IMG/VR virus record: IMGVR_UViG_3300017992_000059
Coordinates: 1 to 32,162 of that record
DNA length: 32,162 bases
Strand: one strand, 5' to 3'
From: a virus
A model generated the notes under the pieces. It was not told the origin of the DNA, did not search any database, and saw nothing but the letters and a program-made list of their open reading frames with translations. Both the position numbers and the translations under genes were made by a program. Positions within the stretch are counted from its first letter, which is position 1; each line of letters starts with the position of its first letter. Below, piece after piece: positions 17,765-24,027 of this stretch.

Positions 17765-18680
17765 TTTTTTAAAAAATAACAAAACTGCTATTCCTTATCA
17801 AGGCGGAGCATATGGAAGCTATGTTAAATGGGTATTATATTATCTATTAATCAATGATGAAATAATTCCACCATTTGCTTCGCATGGAACCAGTCATAAT
17901 TGGGATTATTTAAAAGATAAACATGTAGCAAAAAAACATGTTTATGTGTCGATGATTAAGAATAATCATCCTGATTATAACTGTAATTTATTTACATTGC
18001 ACCCAGTATTAGATTTTGGTGATGAATTTATTTCTAATTTAGATTTTTTATACAATGCTGTAGATTATTGCATTGTGCCTTACGCAGATAAAAATACATA
18101 TCTATTAAATGTTCATAATTATATCTATAAAGTACACAGCGAATTAAGTCTCGACGAAGGAACATTAGCTTATATAAATCGCGACGATTTATTAAACGGC
18201 TGGGGAATTTCCCACGACATTCCTATATTAGAAATTCCACCTAATATACAACGAGAATACTTTAGTTATAATATATTTGATAGCTGGGAGGCACAGTGCA
18301 ATTGGTTTGCGCCCGACCATTACAATAAACCAAACTTGAAATGGCTTTATACTTCTGATTTATTATATAATTTCGAACAAACATTTAACGACCTAGCTAA
18401 CTTTTTGAATATATCATGGGTTAGAGATATTAAGGAATTAGTACCATATCATAATATGAATCTTTCAAATCAAAGATTTTTATCACAAGATAAAATAGCA
18501 CAAAGTATATTAGATTCGATCGATAATGACACTAATATAAGTTGGGATCAAAAAGATTTAACTATATTTACAGAAGCATTTATTCAAAAATCTTTACGAG
18601 ATAAAGGAATACTGTTAAAATGCAATAACTTAGATGTTTTTCCTACATCAACAAAAGAATTAATAAAGGAATTTGAATGA
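17754..18680 (+). CDS. Sulfotransferase-like P-loop protein, probably degenerate (308 aa)
   Basis: The layout recalls small sulfotransferases. A glycine-rich loop lies near the N-terminus (YQGGAYGSYVKWVLYYLL, residues 15-32). A beta strand followed by a helix comes at residues 105-127 (YCIVPYADKNTYLLNVHNYI), where the family has its 3'-phosphate-binding R-D-P-R-D motif. The C-terminal block at 198-222 (LYTSDLLYNFEQTFNDLANF, then LNISW) resembles the family's 'Y-E-D-L ... L-x-x-F-L-G-L-x-W'. The Lys/Arg normally in the first loop and the R-D-P motif are absent, so sulfate transfer may be lost or the similarity may be only in fold. It overlaps gp47 by 4 nt (ATGA). No T4 counterpart is known to me; a host-modification role is speculative. 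Confidence 0.5.
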   Translation: MTHNFLKNNKTAIPYQGGAYGSYVKWVLYYLLINDEIIPPFASHGTSHNWDYLKDKHVAKKHVYVSMIKNNHPDYNCNLFTLHPVLDFGDEFISNLDFLYNAVDYCIVPYADKNTYLLNVHNYIYKVHSELSLDEGTLAYINRDDLLNGWGISHDIPILEIPPNIQREYFSYNIFDSWEAQCNWFAPDHYNKPNLKWLYTSDLLYNFEQTFNDLANFLNISWVRDIKELVPYHNMNLSNQRFLSQDKIAQSILDSIDNDTNISWDQKDLTIFTEAFIQKSLRDKGILLKCNNLDVFPTSTKELIKEFE

Positions 18681-19693
18681 GTAACTTATTTGAAAAAGCT
18701 GCAATGTTTACGGACATTCACTTTGGACTTAAAAATAATAGCACACAGCACTTAACCGATTGTGAGAATTTTGTGGATTGGTTTATCCAGCTTAGTAAAG
18801 ATCATGGCTGTGAAACGTGTCTTTTTTTAGGTGATTGGCATCATCACAGAGCATCAATTAATCTCCAAACTTTAAACTATTCAATAAGAAGTTTGGAGAA
18901 ATTAAATGATGCCTTTAAAAAAGTCTATTTCATACCAGGAAACCACGATCTTTACTATCGTGACAAACGTGACGTACACGGGATCGAGTGGGCGAAACAC
19001 TTACCGAATATCCATCTCGTTAACGACTGGTTTACCCAAGACCATGTTACAATCGTTCCTTGGATGGTTGGAGACGATCATAAAAAATTAAAGAAAATTA
19101 AATCAAAATATGTGTTTGGTCACTTTGAGTTACCACACTTTAAAATGAATCAAATGGTAGAGATGCCAGACCACGGTGACATCGACACAAACGATTTACA
19201 AGTCGCAGACGGTGTGTTTAGTGGTCATTTTCATATGAGACAGAGTAGAGGAAACATACATTATATCGGTAATGCCTTTCCTCATAACTTTGCCGATAAT
19301 GGAGATTCTGCTCGCGGTGCCTGTATTTTAGAATGGGGAGAACAACCAGAATTTTATGACTGGGATGAATGTCCTACTTATAAGGTAGTAAAGTTAAGTG
19401 AATTATTAGACCGAGCAGATGATATTTTACGTCCTAATATGTATGTCCGTGTTAATTTAGATATTAATATCAGTTACGAAGAGGCGAACTTTATCAAAGA
19501 AACATTTATCGAATCTCATAAACTTAGAGAAATTAGTTTATTACCAGATTCAGAAAATAAGAATTTAGATGGCGATGTAGTAGAGGCTCCTGTATTTCAT
19601 TCAGTGGATCAAATTATCACCGAACAATTGACAAACATCGAAAGTCAATCGTATAATAAACAATTACTATTAAAAATATACCAAGATTTATGA
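18677..19693 (+). CDS. gp47: Recombination nuclease subunit gp47 (SbcD/Mre11-type phosphoesterase)
   Basis: This is the nuclease partner of gp46 in DNA-end resection for recombination-dependent replication and host DNA breakdown. All calcineurin-like metallophosphoesterase motifs are present in order: FTDIHFG (D13, H15), FLGDWHHH (D53), IPGNHDLYY (N89, H90), VFGHFELPHF (H149) and FSGHFHMRQ (H184, H186). The length of 338 aa equals that of T4 gp47 (339 aa). The start overlaps the preceding stop and its own stop overlaps the gp46 start, both as ATGA, so the two subunits are probably translationally coupled in a fixed ratio. Confidence 0.95.
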   Translation: MSNLFEKAAMFTDIHFGLKNNSTQHLTDCENFVDWFIQLSKDHGCETCLFLGDWHHHRASINLQTLNYSIRSLEKLNDAFKKVYFIPGNHDLYYRDKRDVHGIEWAKHLPNIHLVNDWFTQDHVTIVPWMVGDDHKKLKKIKSKYVFGHFELPHFKMNQMVEMPDHGDIDTNDLQVADGVFSGHFHMRQSRGNIHYIGNAFPHNFADNGDSARGACILEWGEQPEFYDWDECPTYKVVKLSELLDRADDILRPNMYVRVNLDINISYEEANFIKETFIESHKLREISLLPDSENKNLDGDVVEAPVFHSVDQIITEQLTNIESQSYNKQLLLKIYQDL

Positions 19694-21537
19694 TCAATAT
19701 AAAAACACTAACGGTGAAAAATTTTATGAGTGTAGGTAATGCTACACAAGCAGTATCATTTGATAGACACGATTTAACACTTGTTCTAGGTGAAAACTTA
19801 GACTTAGGTGGTAATGGATCGCGCAATGGTACTGGTAAAACTACAATAATCAATGCCCTTTCTTATGCATTTTTTGGTATAGCACTTACTAACATTAAAC
19901 GTGATAATCTAATTAATAAAACAAACACTAAGGGTATGTTAGTGTCTGTTGAATTTGAATTAAATGGCATTGAGTATAGAATCGAACGCGGTCGCAAGCC
20001 TAATGTGTTGAAACTATTTAAGGGCGGCGAAGAAGAATTTACAGACGATGCACAAGGTGACAATCGCGAAACCCAAAAGTATATAGAAAATATTTTGGGC
20101 ATTAGTCACGATATGTTCAAACACATTATTGCATTAAACACTTACTCTGAACCATTCTTAAGCATGAGAACAAAAGATCAGCAAGCAATTATTGAACAAT
20201 TGCTCGGTATCACTATGCTTACAGAAAAAGCAGAAAAACTTAAAGAAAATTCAAAAGAAATTAAAACACGGTTACAAGAAGAAGAATTTCGCATTAAAGG
20301 TGTGCTCGAAGCTAACATGCGTGTCGAAGAGCAAATTGATAGTCTAAGGCGCAGACAAAAACTTTGGCTTAATAAACACGAAGAAAAACAAAACGAGTTA
20401 ACTTCAGCAATAGAAGCATTAATGGAAGTCGATATTGATGCAGAAATTAGGCATCACAAAGACAATGCTGATGCACGAGTGTTCTTCGACAAAACTATCA
20501 CAGAATATCTACATCAAAAGTCTATGGTGGATCAGCAGATTGCTGAACATAAATCTAAAGTAGACGAACGTAACAAATGGATTGCTGCGATTGAAAGGGA
20601 TAATAAATCTATAGAACGTCAACAACAAGGTTTAGAAAAAGACATTGAGCTTATCAAAGAACACAAGTGTCATGCTTGCGGTCAAGATCTGCATGATGAA
20701 AAGCAAGAAGAAAATAAGAAAGTAAAAGAAGAAAAACTTAAAGAGCTTGCAATGCAGTACATATCTAATACTTCGCAATTGCAGGAACATCTAGATGCAT
20801 TAAACGATCTAGGACCACCGCCTGAGTGGATTGATATTGATCATCCTAAACCTGATTATATCGAAACATTTTACGAAACCATTGATGAAGCACACGAACA
20901 TAAGAATACACTGAATACATTATCGTCTCAACTTGAAACTTTATTAAAAGAAGAAGATCCTTATGCAGAACAGATCGTTGAAATGGAACAATCTGCTATT
21001 CAAGAAGTTAATTACGATACTATTAACGAATTAAACACTATGCTAGAGCACCAGGAATTCTTGCATAAACTGTTAGTAAACAAAGATTCATTTATCCGTA
21101 AACAAATTATCGAACAGAATTTAGCGTATCTTAACAGTAGATTAACACACTATTTAGATAAGATTGGGTTACGTCATACTGTACAATTTCTTAACGATTT
21201 ATCTGTAGAAATCACAGACTTAGGTCGTGACTTAGACTTCGATAACTTATCACGTGGCGAACGTAATAGACTTATTTTAAGTTTATCATGGGCTTTCCGT
21301 GACGTGTGGGAATCATTATACACACCAATTAACTTACTATTCATTGATGAATTAATTGATAGTGGCATGGATACATTAGGTGTTGAAAATAGCATCAGTG
21401 TACTAAAACACATGAGTCGTGAACGTAGTAAAAGCGTATGGCTAGTATCTCATAAAGAGGAGCTAGTTGGGCGTGTTCACAACACAATGACCGTATATAA
21501 AGAGAACGGTTTTACAACATATAATGGTGATAACTAA
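19690..21537 (+). CDS. gp46: Recombination nuclease subunit gp46 (SbcC/Rad50-type ATPase)
   Basis: This is the ATPase of the Mre11-Rad50-like complex. Visible elements are the Walker A loop GSRNGTGKT (43-51), a long coiled coil from about 180 to 470 interrupted by the zinc hook CHAC (C327, C330), the ABC signature LSRGER (520-525), Walker B INLLFIDE (547-554) and the switch His in WLVSHKE (H588). At 615 aa it is slightly longer than T4 gp46 (560 aa). All catalytic motifs are intact, so the protein should be functional. It forms an operon with gp47, to which it is coupled by an ATGA overlap. Confidence 0.95.
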   Translation: MINIKTLTVKNFMSVGNATQAVSFDRHDLTLVLGENLDLGGNGSRNGTGKTTIINALSYAFFGIALTNIKRDNLINKTNTKGMLVSVEFELNGIEYRIERGRKPNVLKLFKGGEEEFTDDAQGDNRETQKYIENILGISHDMFKHIIALNTYSEPFLSMRTKDQQAIIEQLLGITMLTEKAEKLKENSKEIKTRLQEEEFRIKGVLEANMRVEEQIDSLRRRQKLWLNKHEEKQNELTSAIEALMEVDIDAEIRHHKDNADARVFFDKTITEYLHQKSMVDQQIAEHKSKVDERNKWIAAIERDNKSIERQQQGLEKDIELIKEHKCHACGQDLHDEKQEENKKVKEEKLKELAMQYISNTSQLQEHLDALNDLGPPPEWIDIDHPKPDYIETFYETIDEAHEHKNTLNTLSSQLETLLKEEDPYAEQIVEMEQSAIQEVNYDTINELNTMLEHQEFLHKLLVNKDSFIRKQIIEQNLAYLNSRLTHYLDKIGLRHTVQFLNDLSVEITDLGRDLDFDNLSRGERNRLILSLSWAFRDVWESLYTPINLLFIDELIDSGMDTLGVENSISVLKHMSRERSKSVWLVSHKEELVGRVHNTMTVYKENGFTTYNGDN

Positions 21538-21574
21538 AATATTACAATTATTGTAACAATGCATAAGTATAGGA

Positions 21575-22009
21575 ATGCAATGGACGTACCAAGGTAAATT
21601 AGTAGAATCAATACCAAACGAGTACATTGGATTTGTATATCTTATCACTAACTTAACAACCGATCAAAAATATGTCGGTAAAAAGTTAGCAAAATTTACG
21701 CGAACAAAGCCTCCGTTAAAAGGAAAGAAGCGTAAGCGTAAAACATTAGTTGAAAGTGACTGGCAAACGTATTGGGGTAGCAGCGATCGTTTAAATGCAG
21801 ATGTATTAGCATTAGGCGAAAAAAACTTCAAACGTGAAATACTTTATTACTGCACCTCAAAAGCAGAGATGAGTTATATTGAGGCTAGAGAACAATTCGA
21901 CAGACGAGTTTTAGAAACAGACGAATACTATAACGGCATTATTAATGTTAGAGTAGGCGGTTCAGAAAAACTCAGAAAGGCACTTTTAGAACATAATATT
22001 AAGGCATAA
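21575..22009 (+). CDS. GIY-YIG-like nuclease-family protein (144 aa)
   Basis: The N-terminal core GFVYLITNLTTDQKYVGKK (residues 19-37) matches the GIY-(10-11 aa)-YIG pattern with variant residues. It is followed by a Lys/Arg-rich loop (LKGKKRKRKT), WQTYWGSS, a candidate catalytic Glu in YIEAREQF (E103) and a terminal Asn-containing YYNGIINVR. Such short stand-alone proteins are common in T4-like genomes and are often called homing endonucleases (Seg-like). It has no separate DNA-recognition domain, so mobility is uncertain. It lies 37 nt after gp46, as the last gene of the plus-strand operon. Confidence 0.72.
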   Translation: MQWTYQGKLVESIPNEYIGFVYLITNLTTDQKYVGKKLAKFTRTKPPLKGKKRKRKTLVESDWQTYWGSSDRLNADVLALGEKNFKREILYYCTSKAEMSYIEAREQFDRRVLETDEYYNGIINVRVGGSEKLRKALLEHNIKA

Positions 22010-22011
22010 TT

Positions 22012-22038
22012 TAGGCACAGTATAGGCACAGTATAGGC
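22012..22038. repeat. 11-bp tandem repeat after the GIY-YIG-like gene
   Basis: TAGGCACAGTA occurs twice in direct succession (22012-22022 and 22023-22033), with a partial third copy TAGGC (22034-22038). It starts 2 nt after the stop codon. Its function is unknown. Confidence 0.75.
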
Positions 22039-22041
22039 GTT

Positions 22042-22061
22042 GGATTTTAATAAATCCTTTT
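22042..22061 (+). terminator. Weak intrinsic terminator of the gp55-gp46 operon
   Basis: GGATTT and AAATCC form a perfect 6-bp stem around a 4-nt TAAT loop, followed by TTTT. The stem is AT-rich, so termination may be partial and some transcripts could read into the non-coding region that follows. Confidence 0.45.
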
Positions 22062-22205
22062 AAAAAATAAAACTATCGAATTTGAAACACTAAGTGGATG
22101 CGGCGTGAAACCTGGAGAAGTAGCTAGTGTAACCTTAACATGGGGGTTTTAATACATGTGGTAGAACTTGCTACATATCAGTAGACAAGAAGACCAAGCT
22201 CGTGC

Positions 22206-22238
22206 GATAGCGGGGACTGTAATCACTATCCTTTACAG
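22206..22238 (+). other. Interleaved stems: candidate H-type pseudoknot
   Basis: GATAG (22206-22210) pairs with CTATC (22226-22230), while CTGTAA (22217-22222) pairs with TTACAG (22233-22238). The two helices interleave. The last strand also overlaps ACAGG (22235-22239), which can pair with CCTGT (22256-22260), so alternative folds are possible. Confidence 0.45.
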
Positions 22239-22474
22239 GACGATGATACGATATGCCTGTGAACTTTCAATGTCTTTTGTAGTTCACTAACGTGTTTGAT
22301 TACTTTTAAGTGGCAATAAAAAAGGCTAAATGATGTGGCTCTGTTAATCACAATTGCAACCACAAGTTTATAAATGCTGTATGATTAGGTGTTTATAAGC
22401 TCCCGTTAGTTTACTAAAATAATAGTATAAATTATTGAAACCATGCTAATTTACTACTATTCTAGTACAAAGTC

Positions 22475-22525
22475 TTAAGTAGGGGGTATCGGCTAACCGC
22501 CTCCGCTAAGTGAAACAATACTTAA
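22475..22525 (+). other. Long two-tier hairpin in the non-coding region
   Basis: An outer TTAAGTA/TACTTAA stem encloses GGGGG/CCUCC (one G-U pair) stacked on CGG/CCG with a CTAA loop. This is the most GC-rich structure in the region and depends on a G-U pair that works only on the plus strand. Confidence 0.6.
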
Positions 22526-22568
22526 ATCTTATATAATCATTGACTATACGAACTCGTCGAAAGTTCTT

Positions 22569-22600
22569 CATTACTTTGTCCCATTTGCGGGCAAAGTATG
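22569..22600 (+). other. 12-bp hairpin in the non-coding region
   Basis: CA, TACTTTG and CCC on the left pair with GGG, CAAAGTA and TG on the right around an ATTTGC loop, with single-base bulges at 22571 and 22579. Confidence 0.65.
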
Positions 22601-22830
22601 ACCATTAAATCTGTCGAAAGAATACTCTCTTAGTACAATTAAATATAATAAAATCAATTCTTACTTCGTTTGTTTCTATGCTTTAGGTATAGGGTTTTTA
22701 AAAATAAGATAGAGCGTAAGCGAATATCTTTGATGTCGTAGACATCACAAACACTTAGACTTTATTCATTGTTTACGATTTCGATAATAATGACTTTATC
22801 ACCTAGGAATTTTTATGAGTTAATAGTCAA

Positions 22831-22868
22831 TAAAAAACCCTAACAAGGCACTTAGTTAGGGTTCTTTA
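22831..22868. terminator. Strong bidirectional terminator between convergent units
   Basis: AACCCTAAC (22836-22844) and GTTAGGGTT (22855-22863) form a perfect 9-bp stem with a 10-nt loop. On the minus strand it is followed by TTTTTT, ending the gp26 unit; on the plus strand by CTTT, which could end the candidate RNA. Confidence 0.85.
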
Positions 22869-22924
22869 AATAGGCATTATACTTTACATGGATAAGGTAG
22901 GAGTAAAGTACAAAATTATTTATC

Positions 22925-23152
22925 TTAAAAGAATGGCAAATGTGTTTTTTTCGTTGTTTCTAAATTCTCATCGATTATCTTGTTAATAGTATCGCGTTCG
23001 TTTTTGTCTAATTGCATTGCTTGATTGTAGTTTAGTCCACCACGCATAAACCAACACATCTTTAATATATTTTCTTTTAGACTCTTAACTTCTTGTTCGT
23101 AGCTATCAACTAATTTCTCAATTTCGGAAACTTCTAACGTTAATAGCTTCAT
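22925..23152 (-). CDS. 75-aa tail-assembly protein, probably expressed as a -1 frameshift extension of gp26
   Basis: The ORF begins at the ATG overlapping the gp26 stop (ATGA). No Shine-Dalgarno sequence precedes it. The protein is helical (LEVSEIEKLVDSYEQEVKSL) with CWFMRGGLNYNQAMQLDKNE and a Lys-rich end TTKKTHLPFF. The 'W-x-x-R-G-G-x-x-(Y/F)-x-x-A-x-x-L' pattern resembles the second (T-like) part of tail-assembly chaperones, which sits beside the tape-measure gene in most long-tailed phages. Here the tape measure lies just across the divergent promoter. With the slippery site at the end of gp26, a gp26-75aa fusion is likely. Without frameshifting it could be translated by stop-start coupling. 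Confidence 0.7.
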   Translation of the reverse strand: MKLLTLEVSEIEKLVDSYEQEVKSLKENILKMCWFMRGGLNYNQAMQLDKNERDTINKIIDENLETTKKTHLPFF

Positions 23153-23161
23153 CCGAAAAAA
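23122..23161 (-). promoter_or_regulatory. Putative programmed -1 ribosomal frameshift site
   Basis: Minus-strand gp26 ends GAT TTT TTC GGA TGA. The heptamer U UUU UUC (23161 to 23155) is in the correct X-XXY-YYZ register. A -1 slip reads CGG ATG AAG, entering the 75-aa frame and avoiding the stop at 23149-23151. TTTCGGA (23158-23152) can pair perfectly with TCCGAAA (23128-23122), a 7-bp stem that overlaps the slippery site and closes around a 23-nt loop. Confidence 0.65.
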
Positions 23162-23976
23162 TCAGTCATGTTTATAGTAAATGGTTGCTCATATTTGTGA
23201 CCACATTCTTTACATTCGATCTGTAAAGGCTTGAGTTCAGCTTTTCTGCGAATACCTGTTACTTCTTCTTTTAACTTATTGAACACATTTTTATCGCAAT
23301 TAAAGATAAATTCTGCAATATGTTCTTTATCGTGTACAGTTGTGTCTGGTGTTTCGATGTATTCGATTGTGTTAATAATTGCATTTAATGTGAGTTTACT
23401 AATTTTCTTAAATGCTTCACCTATTAATTTTATTTTTTCTTCTTCAGATAAATCAGCACTTACAGTATAAGCATACATTTTTTGTTCTTCGAACTGTGAT
23501 AAATTATTCTCATTGATTTCTTTGAAGTTCAATGGTTTGAACTTAAATTGTAAATCACCAATTGAAATAACTTTATTATAATCTGGAGTCTTCAACCCTT
23601 CGAGTATCAATCTTAGATCCACACCGTATCTATCAGCATTTTCACATTCTGGGCATGTAGTATCAATATCCATTTGATGCCCGGATGTTGCTAATCTAAT
23701 TGATATTAATACAGTATCCAAATCCACTGATTTTAATTCCCAGGCATTTTTTATATTTGGTACACAACTTTGTATAACATCTACAATTGATTGCCCATTG
23801 AATAAAGCGTCGGGCGTTTTATATGATATTTCATCAGACGCTGTCATTGGGAAAACTGGAAATTCAAAGTTCTCTGGTATTTCTAAGGATCCTACTGGAT
23901 AACCTTGTCCTTTAGACGGTAATGTAATATAAATTGATGGGCGTCTAAAATAATTTGATAATGGATTTGTACTCAT
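23149..23976 (-). CDS. gp26: Baseplate hub assembly protein gp26-like (T4_baseplate family)
   Basis: This 275-residue protein has the family pattern: an N-terminal YFRRPSIYITLPSKGQGYP, then EFPVFPMTASDEISYKTPDA and SCVPNIKNAWELKSVDLDTV, as in T4 gp26-type hub assembly proteins (T4 gp26 is 208 aa). Two CxxC pairs, CPEC (near residue 109) and CKEC (near 256), look like zinc ribbons. In T4, gp26 is needed for hub assembly. Here it lies head to head with the tape measure and ends in a slippery heptamer leading into the 75-aa ORF, so it may correspond to the G part of a G/GT tail-assembly chaperone. The ATG at 23976 has a GAGG ribosome site and a late promoter 25 nt upstream of it. Confidence 0.82.
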   Translation of the reverse strand: MSTNPLSNYFRRPSIYITLPSKGQGYPVGSLEIPENFEFPVFPMTASDEISYKTPDALFNGQSIVDVIQSCVPNIKNAWELKSVDLDTVLISIRLATSGHQMDIDTTCPECENADRYGVDLRLILEGLKTPDYNKVISIGDLQFKFKPLNFKEINENNLSQFEEQKMYAYTVSADLSEEEKIKLIGEAFKKISKLTLNAIINTIEYIETPDTTVHDKEHIAEFIFNCDKNVFNKLKEEVTGIRRKAELKPLQIECKECGHKYEQPFTINMTDFFG

Positions 23977-23986
23977 GATTTCCTCG

Positions 23987-23994
23987 TATAAATA
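23987..23994 (+). promoter_or_regulatory. T4-type late promoter for the tape measure gene
   Basis: This is a perfect TATAAATA on the plus strand. The predicted start is near 24000, 28 nt before the GTG at 24028. It faces the minus-strand promoter at 24007-24014. Confidence 0.8.
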
Positions 23995-24006
23995 GTATAA
24001 TAAACC

Positions 24007-24014
24007 TATTTATG
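24007..24014 (-). promoter_or_regulatory. T4-type late promoter for gp26
   Basis: The minus strand reads CATAAATA. The predicted start is near 24001, one base from the start of the opposing promoter, with a 25-nt leader to the gp26 ATG. Confidence 0.75.
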
Positions 24015-24027
24015 AGGCATAAAAAAC

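Larger units (their letters stand above)
22070..22870 (+). ncRNA. Candidate large structured RNA (about 0.8 kb, no ORF)
   Basis: No frame of 60 codons or more exists between 22010 and 22924, although every other part of the window is densely coding. The stretch holds many perfect or near-perfect stems: ACACTA/TAGTGT (22087/22125), AACCT/GGGTT (22131/22144), GTGAACT/AGTTCAC (22259/22281), TTATAAA/TTTATAA (22369/22392), TTAAGTA/TACTTAA enclosing a GC-rich hairpin (22475-22525), GAACT/AGTTC (22550/22562), a 12-bp hairpin at 22569-22600, AAGATA/TATCTT (22706/22725), TGATGTC/GACATCA with a 3-nt loop (22731-22747), and a terminator at 22836-22863. G-U pairs in several stems favour the plus strand. 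It matches no RNA class I can recall with certainty; its size and phage setting resemble giant ornate RNAs such as GOLLD. An origin or regulatory region is an alternative. Confidence 0.5.

Noticed and set aside
21575-22009. GIY-YIG-like gene as an inserted mobile homing element within gp46
   Set aside because: gp46 is intact, the gene sits downstream in the same direction as an ordinary operon member, and no intron or split gene is present.
22366-22433. Late promoters TATAAATG (22370) and TATAAATT (22426) inside the non-coding region
   Set aside because: Both lie inside predicted stems or AT-rich runs where such octamers arise by chance, and no gene follows them.
22090-22855. Repeated complementary 7-mers CTAAGTG (22090, 22506) and CACTTAG (22752, 22849) as long-range tertiary pairing
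   Set aside because: With about 800 nt, many complementary 7-mer pairs are expected by chance, and one copy lies in the terminator loop.
22204-22870. Group II intron starting at GTGCG
   Set aside because: No domain V-like hairpin is visible near the 3' end, no intron-encoded protein is present, and the sequence does not interrupt a gene.
22010-22924. tRNA, tmRNA or RNase P RNA in the gene-free region
   Set aside because: No cloverleaf with a GTTC-type T loop, no tmRNA 5'/3' ends and no RNase P core motif could be found by eye.
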